Assembly: GCA_036342255.1 (NCBI GenBank)
Contig: JAZAUS010000022.1
Span: forward strand, 1 to 13,442
From: RUG11198 sp036342255
Lineage (GTDB): Bacteria > Bacillota_I > Bacilli_A > RF39 > UBA660
Direction of reading: 5' to 3'
DNA: 13,442 bases
The first letter of the stretch is position 1; each line of letters begins with the position of its first letter. Below, in pieces: positions 1-7,043 of the stretch. Position numbers and translations under genes: made by a program. A model generated the notes under the pieces. It was not told the origin of the DNA. It saw only the letters and a list, made by a program, of their open reading frames with translations, and searched no databases.

Positions 1-592
1 AATAACTGGTTATTTATATGAATATGGATATATCAAAGAAAATAGATATTTAGAAATATCAGCAGAGTTCTTTAAGGGTAGTTATGTAGGTCATACAGCA
101 AAAAGAGCAGAAGCTATTATTTCTTATGCAAGTGGTGGTGTATTATTTATTAAGAATATACACTTATTAACTACTAATGCAGATTCATTTAGTGGTGAGG
201 CTTTTTCAGCCATCATAAATGCTTTATCTACAGAAAATAATATTAGTATTATTATTTCTGATATAGATGGTAGTTCATTATCAAATATACAAAACTTATT
301 TACTTTAATATATGAGTTCCCACAATATACAAATAATGATTTATTACAAATCTTTAATATACAAGCATATAAAGATGGCTTATCTGTGCAACAAGAAACT
401 TTTGTTAAATTAAATAATCATTTAATAAATAAACAATTAACTTGTAGGGATATTATACAAATCTATAATAATGCAAAGAAAAATCATATAAATAACTTCT
501 CAAAAGGAATTATTACTGATAAATATGTGATTGTTCCAGAGGATTTAGTGTTAAATAAACCAAAAGTTAAATTAAACTTAACAAGAAAATAG
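1..592 (+). CDS. C-terminal part of a SpoVK/CbbX-type AAA+ protein with degenerate ATPase motifs (5' end outside window)
   Basis: Open in frame from base 2 to the TAG at 590-592, giving 196 visible residues; the N-terminus lies to the left of the window. The order of motifs matches SpoVK/CbbX AAA+ ATPases: a pore-loop-like VGHTA (86-100), a helix, then GGVLFI (134-151), the place of the Walker B strand. Downstream are FPQYTNNDLLQIF, matching the family's FPDYTxDELLxIF, and a C-terminal lid with CRDIIQIYNNA in the sensor-2 position. The Walker B acidic pair is replaced by Lys-Asn (152-157), and the usual GLRSRF arginine-finger segment is missing (around 287-313). This copy therefore probably cannot hydrolyse ATP alone; it may be the last domain of a multi-AAA protein or a regulatory subunit. 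SpoVK/CbbX relatives remodel protein complexes. It is followed after 19 nt by the next gene, probably in one operon. Confidence 0.72.
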   Translation, partial: ITGYLYEYGYIKENRYLEISAEFFKGSYVGHTAKRAEAIISYASGGVLFIKNIHLLTTNADSFSGEAFSAIINALSTENNISIIISDIDGSSLSNIQNLFTLIYEFPQYTNNDLLQIFNIQAYKDGLSVQQETFVKLNNHLINKQLTCRDIIQIYNNAKKNHINNFSKGIITDKYVIVPEDLVLNKPKVKLNLTRK

Positions 593-611
593 TTTATAGG
601 AGGGATTTGTT

Positions 612-1343
612 ATGTTTACAATTAATATTGATGGTAATAATTATGAAGTAGGTAATTTTTGTGAGTTGTCTGCATCAGTACAAGAGCAAGTCTTAAAAAA
701 TATTGTGTCAGATGAATATGCTAGTTGGTCATATGATTTTGCATCTACAGAACGAGGTATAGAATTAGGTAATATAATACCAAATACTCTTAAATATTTA
801 CACGAATCTGGATTAGTTGTATATGATGACGAAGCACATATAGTTGGTCTTGGAGCAACAGAAGATACAATTAATTGGTTATCTATAGAAATACAACTTT
901 ATGATGCTTGTATAATGGATTTATTAGATGAGTCAGATAGAGAAGAATTAATGGTAAAATTTGGTATTAAGGATTATTATTCAATTTTTAATCATACTTA
1001 TTCAAAAAAATGTACCTTAGTAGTTTCTTATGCTCCTGACACAAATATACCACAATATTATTTTACTTCTTGGGATGATGATTTACAAATTGATAAGAAT
1101 GAATTTATGGCAGACATCTTAAATATATTACATTCACATAAACCACAAGTTCTTGTTGATGCTGAAAAAATGGCTATATCCGAATTTAAAGAATATATTC
1201 AAAACAGATTAAGTTATTATCAAGAAGAAACAACCGTTTATAATACAAAAGAAGATTATATAAATAATTATGGAGATTTATGGACTATAGATGGTAAAGA
1301 AGTTTCTATGTATGATAATGGTGACTTTTACATTAGGGGGTAA
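612..1343 (+). CDS. Uncharacterised acidic 243-aa protein
   Basis: I do not recognise this protein. The start is supported by AGGAGGG at 598-604, seven bases before the ATG. It is 243 residues, rich in Asp/Glu and aromatics, with no signal peptide and no convincing membrane segment, so it is probably cytoplasmic. The middle third carries acidic stretches (LLDESDREEL, SWDDDLQ), and the end is a Trp/Tyr/Gly-rich tail (DLWTIDGKEV, DNGDFYIRG) that could be a small beta fold. It lies between the AAA+ gene and the VirB4-like ATPase. Its last codons include the GGGGG that serves as ribosome binding site for the next gene, so the two are translationally linked. Because the ATPase lacks the usual VirB4 N-terminal domain, this product could be a partner of that ATPase. 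That is inference only. Confidence 0.8.
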   Translation: MFTINIDGNNYEVGNFCELSASVQEQVLKNIVSDEYASWSYDFASTERGIELGNIIPNTLKYLHESGLVVYDDEAHIVGLGATEDTINWLSIEIQLYDACIMDLLDESDREELMVKFGIKDYYSIFNHTYSKKCTLVVSYAPDTNIPQYYFTSWDDDLQIDKNEFMADILNILHSHKPQVLVDAEKMAISEFKEYIQNRLSYYQEETTVYNTKEDYINNYGDLWTIDGKEVSMYDNGDFYIRG

Positions 1344-1349
1344 TAATAT

Positions 1350-2510
1350 ATGAGTACAATTAGATGGAGTCCAGTATCAGCCCATTTATTAAACCAAGCA
1401 CCTGGTACGGTTGTCTGTGGCTCACCTGGTTCTGGGAAGACATTTGCTCTATTAAACTTTGCAGCAAATTGTTTAGGTATGGGGCAAAAAGTAATTGCGA
1501 TAGACCCTAAAAATGACTTTAAGAAATTATATAATGTAAACCCACGAATTAAAATTATTGACATTAGTAATATACAACCTGGGGCATTAAATCCTTTTAC
1601 ATTCTTAAAAAATATAGATGAAGAGGGAAATATAGTTCCAGTTAGTACATCAGTAATAATGGATATAATTGAATCATTATGTGGAAAATTAGAGGATAGC
1701 ATAATAAATGCCATTACACCTATTGTTAAAGACTTTGTTACTAGAAATAAGAATAGTGATGAATATGTAGATATGCAAGATATGGCAGATTATTTATATG
1801 CAAATGAGAAGCCACAAGCACAGATAGTAGGAACAAAGTTAAACTTATATCAAGATAGTGATTTTGGTAAATTATTATTTACAAGAGAACAAAATATTGA
1901 ACCATTAGAGTTATCAGCAACAGATTCAATGATAATATCTTTACACGGTATGCAATTACCAGATTATAATAAGAAAGTAGAAGATTATAATACAAATGAA
2001 AGATTAACATCTACAATTATATATCTTATTACTAGTAAATTATTACAGATATTATCTGGTGATAATTCAATACCAACTACCCTTATTTGTGATGAGGCAC
2101 ACTTATTATTTGCTAACCCATCTATGACACAAATTATTGATAGGTTCTTGGTATTAGGTCGTTCACTTAATGTTGCTACTATAATGGCTAGTCAAGGAAT
2201 TACACACTTTCCACCCGATACATCAAATTATATTACATCAAAGTTTTTATTTAAGTCATCTATTGATGAAGCACAAGCATTTTTAGAGAGATTTGATACA
2301 TCTAAATTAAATCCTTCTGCTGCTATTGATGTTAATGGTGTATTAGGAAGTGTTACAAAGTTCCCTACGGGAGTTTGTTTCTTTATGGATAAAGATGGTA
2401 GAAATGGTATTATTCGTATTAAATCAATATATGATGTATCCTTATTAACATCTAATCCTATTATAAAGTCAAAAGATAAACAGAATAATCAAAAGGAGGA
2501 AGATGAATAA
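1350..2510 (+). CDS. VirB4-like type IV secretion ATPase, motor core only
   Basis: A P-loop ATPase of 386 residues resembling the C-terminal half of VirB4/TraE-type conjugation ATPases. Walker A is GSPGSGKT at residues 24-31. It is followed by VIAIDPKNDF, the counterpart of VirB4 DPEGEY, and GALNPF, the counterpart of the NPL motif. Walker B is TTLICDEAH with D248/E249. An LGRS segment (R.gRK region) and IMASQ (Q282) follow in the order expected for the family. VirB4 proteins power assembly of the mating channel and substrate transfer at the inner face of the membrane. Gram-positive VirB4 proteins are usually well over 500 residues, with an N-terminal domain in front of the motor; here Walker A starts 24 residues in, so that domain is absent or separately encoded. 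No membrane segment is seen. The ribosome binding site is GGGGG at 1336-1340. A VirD4/HerA-like translocase is the main alternative. Confidence 0.8.
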   Translation: MSTIRWSPVSAHLLNQAPGTVVCGSPGSGKTFALLNFAANCLGMGQKVIAIDPKNDFKKLYNVNPRIKIIDISNIQPGALNPFTFLKNIDEEGNIVPVSTSVIMDIIESLCGKLEDSIINAITPIVKDFVTRNKNSDEYVDMQDMADYLYANEKPQAQIVGTKLNLYQDSDFGKLLFTREQNIEPLELSATDSMIISLHGMQLPDYNKKVEDYNTNERLTSTIIYLITSKLLQILSGDNSIPTTLICDEAHLLFANPSMTQIIDRFLVLGRSLNVATIMASQGITHFPPDTSNYITSKFLFKSSIDEAQAFLERFDTSKLNPSAAIDVNGVLGSVTKFPTGVCFFMDKDGRNGIIRIKSIYDVSLLTSNPIIKSKDKQNNQKEEDE

Positions 2511-2721
2511 TATGAATTGGATACCTTGTAAAGAGGAATTACCACAACGAAGTTGTCAAGTATTATTAACTTATAAGGGTTTTACTGGTAATCAAGTTGC
2601 GATAGCACAGTTTAATCCAGGGATTAAAAGTTTTGAGTTTGAAAATGGTAAATCGGCTTTTGTAAGTGGAAGACCATATAACGCTCTTGCTTGGATATTA
2701 ATTGAGCCTTATGAGAACTAA
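2503..2721 (+). CDS. Small DUF551-like protein
   Basis: Seventy-two residues that open with WIPCKEELPQ and end with ALAWILIEPYEN. This matches the DUF551 pattern (W-I-P-x-x-x-x-L-P at the start, AW-x-x-xP near the end), a family of unknown function common in phages and mobile elements. The gene overlaps the upstream ATPase by eight bases (ATGAATAA), suggesting translational coupling. The true start is uncertain. AGGAGG at 2494-2499 lies three bases before the ATG at 2503, which is too close, and twelve before the in-frame ATG at 2512, which is rather far. The second start would give MNWIP, closer to family members as I know them. Its role in the surrounding module cannot be read from the sequence. 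Confidence 0.68.
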   Translation: MNNMNWIPCKEELPQRSCQVLLTYKGFTGNQVAIAQFNPGIKSFEFENGKSAFVSGRPYNALAWILIEPYEN

Positions 2722-2751
2722 AAAACAGGAGGGAATTTTTAAAATATTATT

Positions 2752-3561
2752 ATGAAAACTAAAAAATTACATATACTAATAACAATCTTATCAATGATTA
2801 TTATAGTATTTAATTCAAAAACTACTACATTTGCCAAAGAATCTGTTGTAAAAACTAATAGGTCAAATATATTTGCAGTAACTACCGAAGTACCTGATAT
2901 TATTGAAAAGTATGCTACTGAGGGAGAATTAGGTATAAAATACATAGATGATAGAATATGTGTTAGTGTGGGTAATAGTTTAGATGTAAATATTGCTGAT
3001 TATATTTATCTCAAATTAGATAGTAATCACACGATACCTTGTATTGTATGTGATATTCACGAAGAATCAGATGGCGTAATAGTAAATATTTATGCTAATA
3101 CATCAAGACCATTTATTAATTTATCGGATATAAATGAAGAATGGACTTCTGATATAAAGGAAATCGGTATTTTAGATACGAATTATATGACTACTGTAAG
3201 AGAAGAATTATCAGACTATGCTCAACAATTTGTTGGTAATCCTTATGTATGGGGTGGTGAATCTCTTACTAATGGTTGTGATTGTTCTGGATTCACTTTA
3301 AAAATATATGAACAATATGGTATTAGTTTACCACACGATGCTGAAGCACAAGCTAGTTATGGATATTCTGTATCTGAATCCGATTTAACTTATGGAGATT
3401 TAATCTTCTATCCAGATGAAACTGGTATTGGTCATGTTGCTATTTATATAGGGGGAGGACAAATAGTACACGCTTCAAATTCTGCACCATATCCAGACGG
3501 TGGAATTAAAATAAGTCAATATAATTATAGAGATATAGCTTGTATTCGTAGATTATTATAA
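2752..3561 (+). CDS. Secreted NlpC/P60 peptidoglycan endopeptidase
   Basis: The 269-residue product has a signal peptide (Lys-rich start, hydrophobic core about residues 6-20, likely cleavage after TFA at residue 28). An unassigned region follows to about residue 150, then a C-terminal NlpC/P60 domain. The domain shows YVWGG, then CDCSGF with catalytic C178 (C176 adjacent), GHVAIYIGGG with catalytic H228, and IVHAS with H240 as the third catalytic-site residue. Such enzymes cut peptide stems of peptidoglycan outside the cell. In Gram-positive conjugative elements a NlpC/P60 hydrolase commonly accompanies the VirB4-like ATPase and opens the wall for the mating channel, and that is the likely job here. 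No membrane anchor or lytic transglycosylase domain is seen, although many conjugation hydrolases carry the latter. GGAGGG precedes the start. A phage-type lysin is less likely given the signal peptide. Confidence 0.88.
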   Translation: MKTKKLHILITILSMIIIVFNSKTTTFAKESVVKTNRSNIFAVTTEVPDIIEKYATEGELGIKYIDDRICVSVGNSLDVNIADYIYLKLDSNHTIPCIVCDIHEESDGVIVNIYANTSRPFINLSDINEEWTSDIKEIGILDTNYMTTVREELSDYAQQFVGNPYVWGGESLTNGCDCSGFTLKIYEQYGISLPHDAEAQASYGYSVSESDLTYGDLIFYPDETGIGHVAIYIGGGQIVHASNSAPYPDGGIKISQYNYRDIACIRRLL

Positions 3562-3731
3562 ATAAAACAACAACTTATACAAAAACAACTAAATATAGAA
3601 AATACAATTGAATAGTGACCCTTTAACCTAGCACCTCACTTGATATTTAAGTGTGACAACTGAATATGGAACTCGTTAATCTAAAAACTGAATATCAATA
3701 AAAAATTAATATTGAAAAGGGAGAAAATAAA
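3562..3731 (+). other. 170-nt intergenic region with a 10-bp direct repeat and a small hairpin
   Basis: Non-coding spacer before the large secreted protein. AACTGAATAT occurs at 3658-3667 and again at 3686-3695. A weak hairpin, CACTT/AAGTG, sits at 3637-3641 and 3649-3653. No U-tract and no convincing -35/-10 pair are visible. The larger gap and the repeat suggest that the downstream gene may have its own control, but nothing proves it. Confidence 0.35.
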
Positions 3732-5843
3732 ATGAAAAAGAAAATATTATCTTTTTTATTATCATTATTAATTTGTATAAGTTGTTTATCTATTCCTAAT
3801 ATTTCTACTAATGCAGCCACATCTACTAATATTATAGTATTTACAAATCCCACAACAACATATAATTGGTCGCAGATTATACCAAATACTAATAATAGTT
3901 TTGCCGCTGCCATAGACATATCAACACCTTATGGTAATATGAGTATTCTTGGAACAAGTAATAATAACACAGGTTTAAGTGTTACTAATACAATTGGTCA
4001 AAACAAGACATATCGTGTAGATGGTCTTGGCTCAATAGGTTATGGTACTGCTGTGTATAATTTATTAAATAGTAAAAACTACACAAATGGTTATGTAATA
4101 CCATTAAGCAATCCAAACTATTGTTTATATATTCCTATTAGTGTGATGGATAAAATAAATAGTAAATCATATAATTTATTTAGAACTGTTCCATATATAC
4201 CAACATCTGGATTAGGAAATCTAAATAATGCAGATACCACACAAGTAAATAACACAAAAAATGTATTAAATGCTAATAATATATCAAAATCATTATTTGT
4301 AAATAGTGTATGTTTAGCAAATTCTAATGGATATTCTTCAGCAATATCTAATGATATAGCAGGACAAGGAACTTATTCAGAACAATATAATATTGATACT
4401 ACAACATTAGGCGATATTATTGGACATACTGTAGTTAATGGTAATTTTACTATTACAAGTACTTCTGCTATTGGATTAAAATTCAATTGTTCTGTTAATA
4501 TAAACAATTTAGAATTACGAACAGTTATGAGAGCTGTTAATACAACTGTTCCCGTTTGTAATGAAACAAGTAAAACAACTTGTAAATATTTTATTGGGGA
4601 GTATGAAAATTCTAAAATATCTAACATTCCTATTATGAAAAACCCTAATAATCATAATAAAACCACATCATATGTAAAAAATGCTGATGGAACTACACAT
4701 AATATTGTAGTTAAATGTTCAAGATGTAATGCTACTATTTCAACTACAAAAGAAAATCATAGTTGGGATGGTGGTAAAGTAACAAAATCTCCTACTTGTA
4801 CTGAAAAAGGAGTAAAAACCTATACTTGTTCAAAATGTAAAGCAACTAAAACCGAAGAAATAAAAGCATTAGGACATAGTTGGGATAGTGGTATTATTAC
4901 TAAAAACCCTACTTGTACTGAAAAAGGTATAAAAACTTATACTTGTACAACTTGTAAAGATACTAAAACTGAAGATATTAATGCTTTAGGACATGATTAT
5001 CAAACTGTTGTAACAAACGCTACTTGTGAAACAGATGGCGAAGTTGCAAATATTTGTACAAGATGTAATGATAAAAAAGTTATTAGTAAATTAGATAAAT
5101 TAGGTCATAAATGGGATAATGGAAAAGTAACAAAAGAAGCAACTACCACATCAGAGGGTGTCAAGACATATACTTGTACTAAATGTGGTACAACAAAAAC
5201 AGAAAGTATTCCTAAAAAAGTAGAACAGACAACAGAACAAAAAACAGAACAGACAACAGAACAAAAAACTACTACTGAAAAGAAAGAATCTACAGAAATA
5301 CCACCAATATTAACTATTAAATTGGATTCTGATAATCTTGTAGATGGATATACCTCAAAAGTCTTTACAAAAGATGGTATTCAGTATAAAGTAGAGATTA
5401 ATCCAGACAAATCTGTTTCTGTATATTATTGGAATACTAAAGCAAAGAAGTGGGAAACAATTCCTACAGAAAAGAAACAAAATACAACAAACACATATAA
5501 TTACACAATAGTTACAAATAAAGATGGTACAAAAGTAGTAGTAATTAAACCTAATACTAAATTAGCAAAGGTTATACTTACAAGTTTTATATCATCAAAT
5601 AAGAAAAAAGCTGTAGTAACATATCAAAAAGTTACTAATGCTAAAAAATATCAAGTTCAAATTTCTACAGATAAGAAATTTAAGAAGAAAGTTAAAAAAT
5701 ATACCACGAAAAAGACTATATATAAATTCAAAAAACTTAAATCTAAAAAGACTTATTATGTAAGAGTTAGAGCATATAAAAAGATTAAAGGTAAAACAAT
5801 ATATGGTAAGTGGTCAAAAGTTAAAAAAGTTAAAGTAAGATAA
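3732..5843 (+). CDS. Large secreted Cys/His-repeat protein with fibronectin-III-like C-terminus
   Basis: The 703-residue exported protein begins with a clear signal peptide (KKK, then a hydrophobic stretch to about residue 21; cleavage near TNA-A, residues 28-29). Residues 30-325 are Asn/Thr/Ser-rich and unrecognised. From residue 329 there is a CSRC half-unit, then four units of 38-39 residues starting at His 343, 382, 421 and 459. The pattern is H-x-W-D...C-T-x-x-G-x-K-T-Y-T-C-x-x-C. Unit 3 is divergent and unit 4 has lost its first Cys (ATTTSEG). A Thr/Glu/Lys linker contains EQTTEQKT twice. The last 100 residues form a very Lys-rich fibronectin-III-like domain (YQVQIST, KTYYVRVRAY, GKWSKVKKVKVR). 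There is no LPxTG motif or C-terminal membrane anchor, so it is released or held by charge. Similar architecture is common in surface proteins of gut Lachnospiraceae. An adhesin or wall-associated role is inferred. Confidence 0.82.
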   Translation: MKKKILSFLLSLLICISCLSIPNISTNAATSTNIIVFTNPTTTYNWSQIIPNTNNSFAAAIDISTPYGNMSILGTSNNNTGLSVTNTIGQNKTYRVDGLGSIGYGTAVYNLLNSKNYTNGYVIPLSNPNYCLYIPISVMDKINSKSYNLFRTVPYIPTSGLGNLNNADTTQVNNTKNVLNANNISKSLFVNSVCLANSNGYSSAISNDIAGQGTYSEQYNIDTTTLGDIIGHTVVNGNFTITSTSAIGLKFNCSVNINNLELRTVMRAVNTTVPVCNETSKTTCKYFIGEYENSKISNIPIMKNPNNHNKTTSYVKNADGTTHNIVVKCSRCNATISTTKENHSWDGGKVTKSPTCTEKGVKTYTCSKCKATKTEEIKALGHSWDSGIITKNPTCTEKGIKTYTCTTCKDTKTEDINALGHDYQTVVTNATCETDGEVANICTRCNDKKVISKLDKLGHKWDNGKVTKEATTTSEGVKTYTCTKCGTTKTESIPKKVEQTTEQKTEQTTEQKTTTEKKESTEIPPILTIKLDSDNLVDGYTSKVFTKDGIQYKVEINPDKSVSVYYWNTKAKKWETIPTEKKQNTTNTYNYTIVTNKDGTKVVVIKPNTKLAKVILTSFISSNKKKAVVTYQKVTNAKKYQVQISTDKKFKKKVKKYTTKKTIYKFKKLKSKKTYYVRVRAYKKIKGKTIYGKWSKVKKVKVR
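4713..5216 (+). repeat. Four Cys/His protein repeat units plus a leading half-unit
   Basis: Units begin at the His codons at 4758, 4875, 4992 and 5106, so the period is 117, 117 and 114 bases. Units 1 and 2 are the most alike (TCTEKG and KTYTC in both). Unit 3 keeps only the Cys skeleton. Unit 4 resembles unit 1 but lacks the first Cys. The CxxC pairs plus His would suit metal binding, or disulfides outside the cell. Confidence 0.8.
5223..5270 (+). repeat. Perfect-phase 24-bp tandem duplication in the linker
   Basis: Two adjacent 24-base units (5223-5246 and 5247-5270) differ only at the last base (A versus T). They encode EQTTEQKT twice. The unit length is a multiple of three, so copy number can change by slippage without breaking the frame. 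Confidence 0.9.
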
Positions 5844-5849
5844 TTTAGA

Positions 5850-5886
5850 GGTAGGGGTAGATTATTATATATAGTCTATCCCTATC
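5850..5886 (+). terminator. Hairpin between the secreted-protein gene and the phospholipase-like gene, possible weak terminator
   Basis: GGTAGGGGTAGA (5850-5861) pairs with TCTATCCCTATC (5875-5886), giving 12 pairs of which two are G-U, around a 13-nt loop. It starts seven bases after the stop codon. The bases that follow (TTAAAATCCTATTT) are AT-rich but hold no true T-run, so termination may be partial or the hairpin may protect the mRNA 3' end. Confidence 0.5.
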
Positions 5887-5921
5887 TTAAAATCCTATTT
5901 AATTATATAAAGGAGTTAGCT

Positions 5922-6518
5922 ATGCGTTGGATACAACATTGGAAAATAGGTACAGAATGTTTAGGTTCTAGTAATGGTAGCACATCTATAGCATATCAAT
6001 TAGGTACTATTATGCCTGATTGGTTTGAAAAACAATCACCACATACAATTAATAAGTCATTAGATATAGTATTAGATAGAATATCAATTTTGTGTAGATT
6101 ACCAAAATCAGATATTCGTAGACAATTTATGTTAGGTACAGTTGTTCATTTTTTAACAGATTTTTGTTGTTATTCTCATACAGAACAAAACTATAAAAAA
6201 TGGATTTATCATAGAATATTTGAAGTAAAAGCACAAAAATTGTATTGTAGTCAAAAAACTTATAAGTATATATTAAATATGGACGATTTCTATAATGAGT
6301 TTATACAACAATGTCCTAAATCTGATTTTGGTGTATATTATTATGATACCTATAAAAATATAGCTAATTTTATTGATTATTATAAAGATACAATACAATA
6401 TAGATATATTACTCCACATATTAAATGGTATTATGATGAAACTATTATGAATAAAGATACTTATTGTGCTTATAATTTAATTTATGGTGTTTTAGCTTTA
6501 TTAGGCGAATTTCAGTAA
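5922..6518 (+). CDS. Zinc-dependent phospholipase C-like protein
   Basis: The 198-residue product has the layout of small clostridial zinc-dependent phospholipase C family proteins. G-T-I-M-P-D (D33) near the start is followed by PHTINKSLDIVLDRI (H41, R53), then LGTVVHFLTDFCCYSH (H76, D80, H86), and YHRIFE (H97, E101). In the family, such His/Asp residues bind three zinc ions for phosphodiester cleavage; I assign these by pattern and have not aligned them. There is no signal peptide, which is typical of this short clostridial type but unlike secreted toxins such as alpha-toxin, so activity on host membranes should not be assumed. The rest is Tyr-rich. The start is supported by AAGGAG at 5911-5916. 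It opens the middle gene block, where its role is unknown. A non-enzymatic member of the same fold is possible. Confidence 0.65.
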   Translation: MRWIQHWKIGTECLGSSNGSTSIAYQLGTIMPDWFEKQSPHTINKSLDIVLDRISILCRLPKSDIRRQFMLGTVVHFLTDFCCYSHTEQNYKKWIYHRIFEVKAQKLYCSQKTYKYILNMDDFYNEFIQQCPKSDFGVYYYDTYKNIANFIDYYKDTIQYRYITPHIKWYYDETIMNKDTYCAYNLIYGVLALLGEFQ

Positions 6519-6535
6519 AAAAAGGAGATATTACT

Positions 6536-6739
6536 ATGTTTGATATTGGTACAGTTGTTCAAGATAAAGTAACTGGTCAAAAAGGTATTGTAGTTTCTAA
6601 TGAAACAAATATGCCAGATACTATGTATGTTCTTATTAGAAATAAAGAGATTTATAATACATTAGAAACTCGAATAACTAATTGGAGAAATATAGGTTAT
6701 TTTTCTGTATTTGAAGAAATTATAGATAGGTTGAAATAA
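6536..6739 (+). CDS. Small SH3/KOW-like beta protein, 67 aa
   Basis: A short protein beginning FDIGTVVQDKVTGQKGIVV. This is the look of small SH3-like or KOW-like barrels (G-x-x-V-x-D-x-x-T-G-x-x-G-x-V), often found as accessory proteins in phages and mobile elements. A predicted second half of strand and helix follows (YVLIRN, SVFEEIIDRL). AAAGGAG stands properly before the ATG, 17 nt after the upstream stop. Ligand or partner is unknown. The fold call is weak because short Gly/Val patterns are common. Confidence 0.7.
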   Translation: MFDIGTVVQDKVTGQKGIVVSNETNMPDTMYVLIRNKEIYNTLETRITNWRNIGYFSVFEEIIDRLK

Positions 6740-6757
6740 CGAAAGGAGAATAGGTTA

Positions 6758-7024
6758 ATGGTAACTTTTGATATTGCTGAAAATAATCCAGGAGCATTAA
6801 CATTTTTAACACAAGCATATTCATATAATCCATTTATGGCAGAAAATGCGTTTAGTAGAATGGAAGAAAATGGTATAAAAGGTGCTAAATTATATATGTT
6901 ATGGAATGATTGTTGTAATAGAGATACTAAAAAAACTGTAGAAATTATGATTAATAATGATATTAAAGATATTATTAAACATATTAATTATGAAAGTGGT
7001 AGAGGAATACCTTATAAAGATTAA
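6758..7024 (+). CDS. Conserved hypothetical 88-aa protein with NPGAL and NDCC motifs
   Basis: Eighty-eight residues with NNPGAL at 9-14, KLYMLWNDCCNRD at 44-56 and ESGRGIP at 79-85. From memory, these motifs belong to an uncharacterised family found in phages and mobile elements of Firmicutes and other bacteria. Predicted helices dominate the rest. D51-C52-C53 and the closing GRG are the residues to watch for any catalytic or metal role, but none is established. AAAGGAG lies upstream, 18 nt after the previous stop, so it is probably part of the same transcript. Confidence 0.78.
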   Translation: MVTFDIAENNPGALTFLTQAYSYNPFMAENAFSRMEENGIKGAKLYMLWNDCCNRDTKKTVEIMINNDIKDIIKHINYESGRGIPYKD

Positions 7025-7043
7025 ATATTAGGAGGATATTATT

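Noticed and set aside
1328..1714. A 128-codon open frame on the - strand over the start of the VirB4-like gene
   Set aside because: It lies opposite a gene with clear Walker motifs, has no supporting ribosome binding site or recognisable product, and all other genes are on the + strand.
3640..3667. Promoter for the secreted repeat protein (TTGATA followed by GAATAT)
   Set aside because: The -10 match is poor and the dyad overlapping it is weak.
3732..3788. Lipoprotein signal in the large secreted protein (Cys 15 and 18 in the signal region)
   Set aside because: Neither Cys has a proper lipobox before it. A standard signal peptidase I site at TNA-A fits better.
4713..5216. CRISPR-like or mobile repeat array
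   Set aside because: The periodicity is in the protein (38-39 residue Cys/His units) and lies wholly inside an open reading frame; there are no identical repeats with unique spacers.
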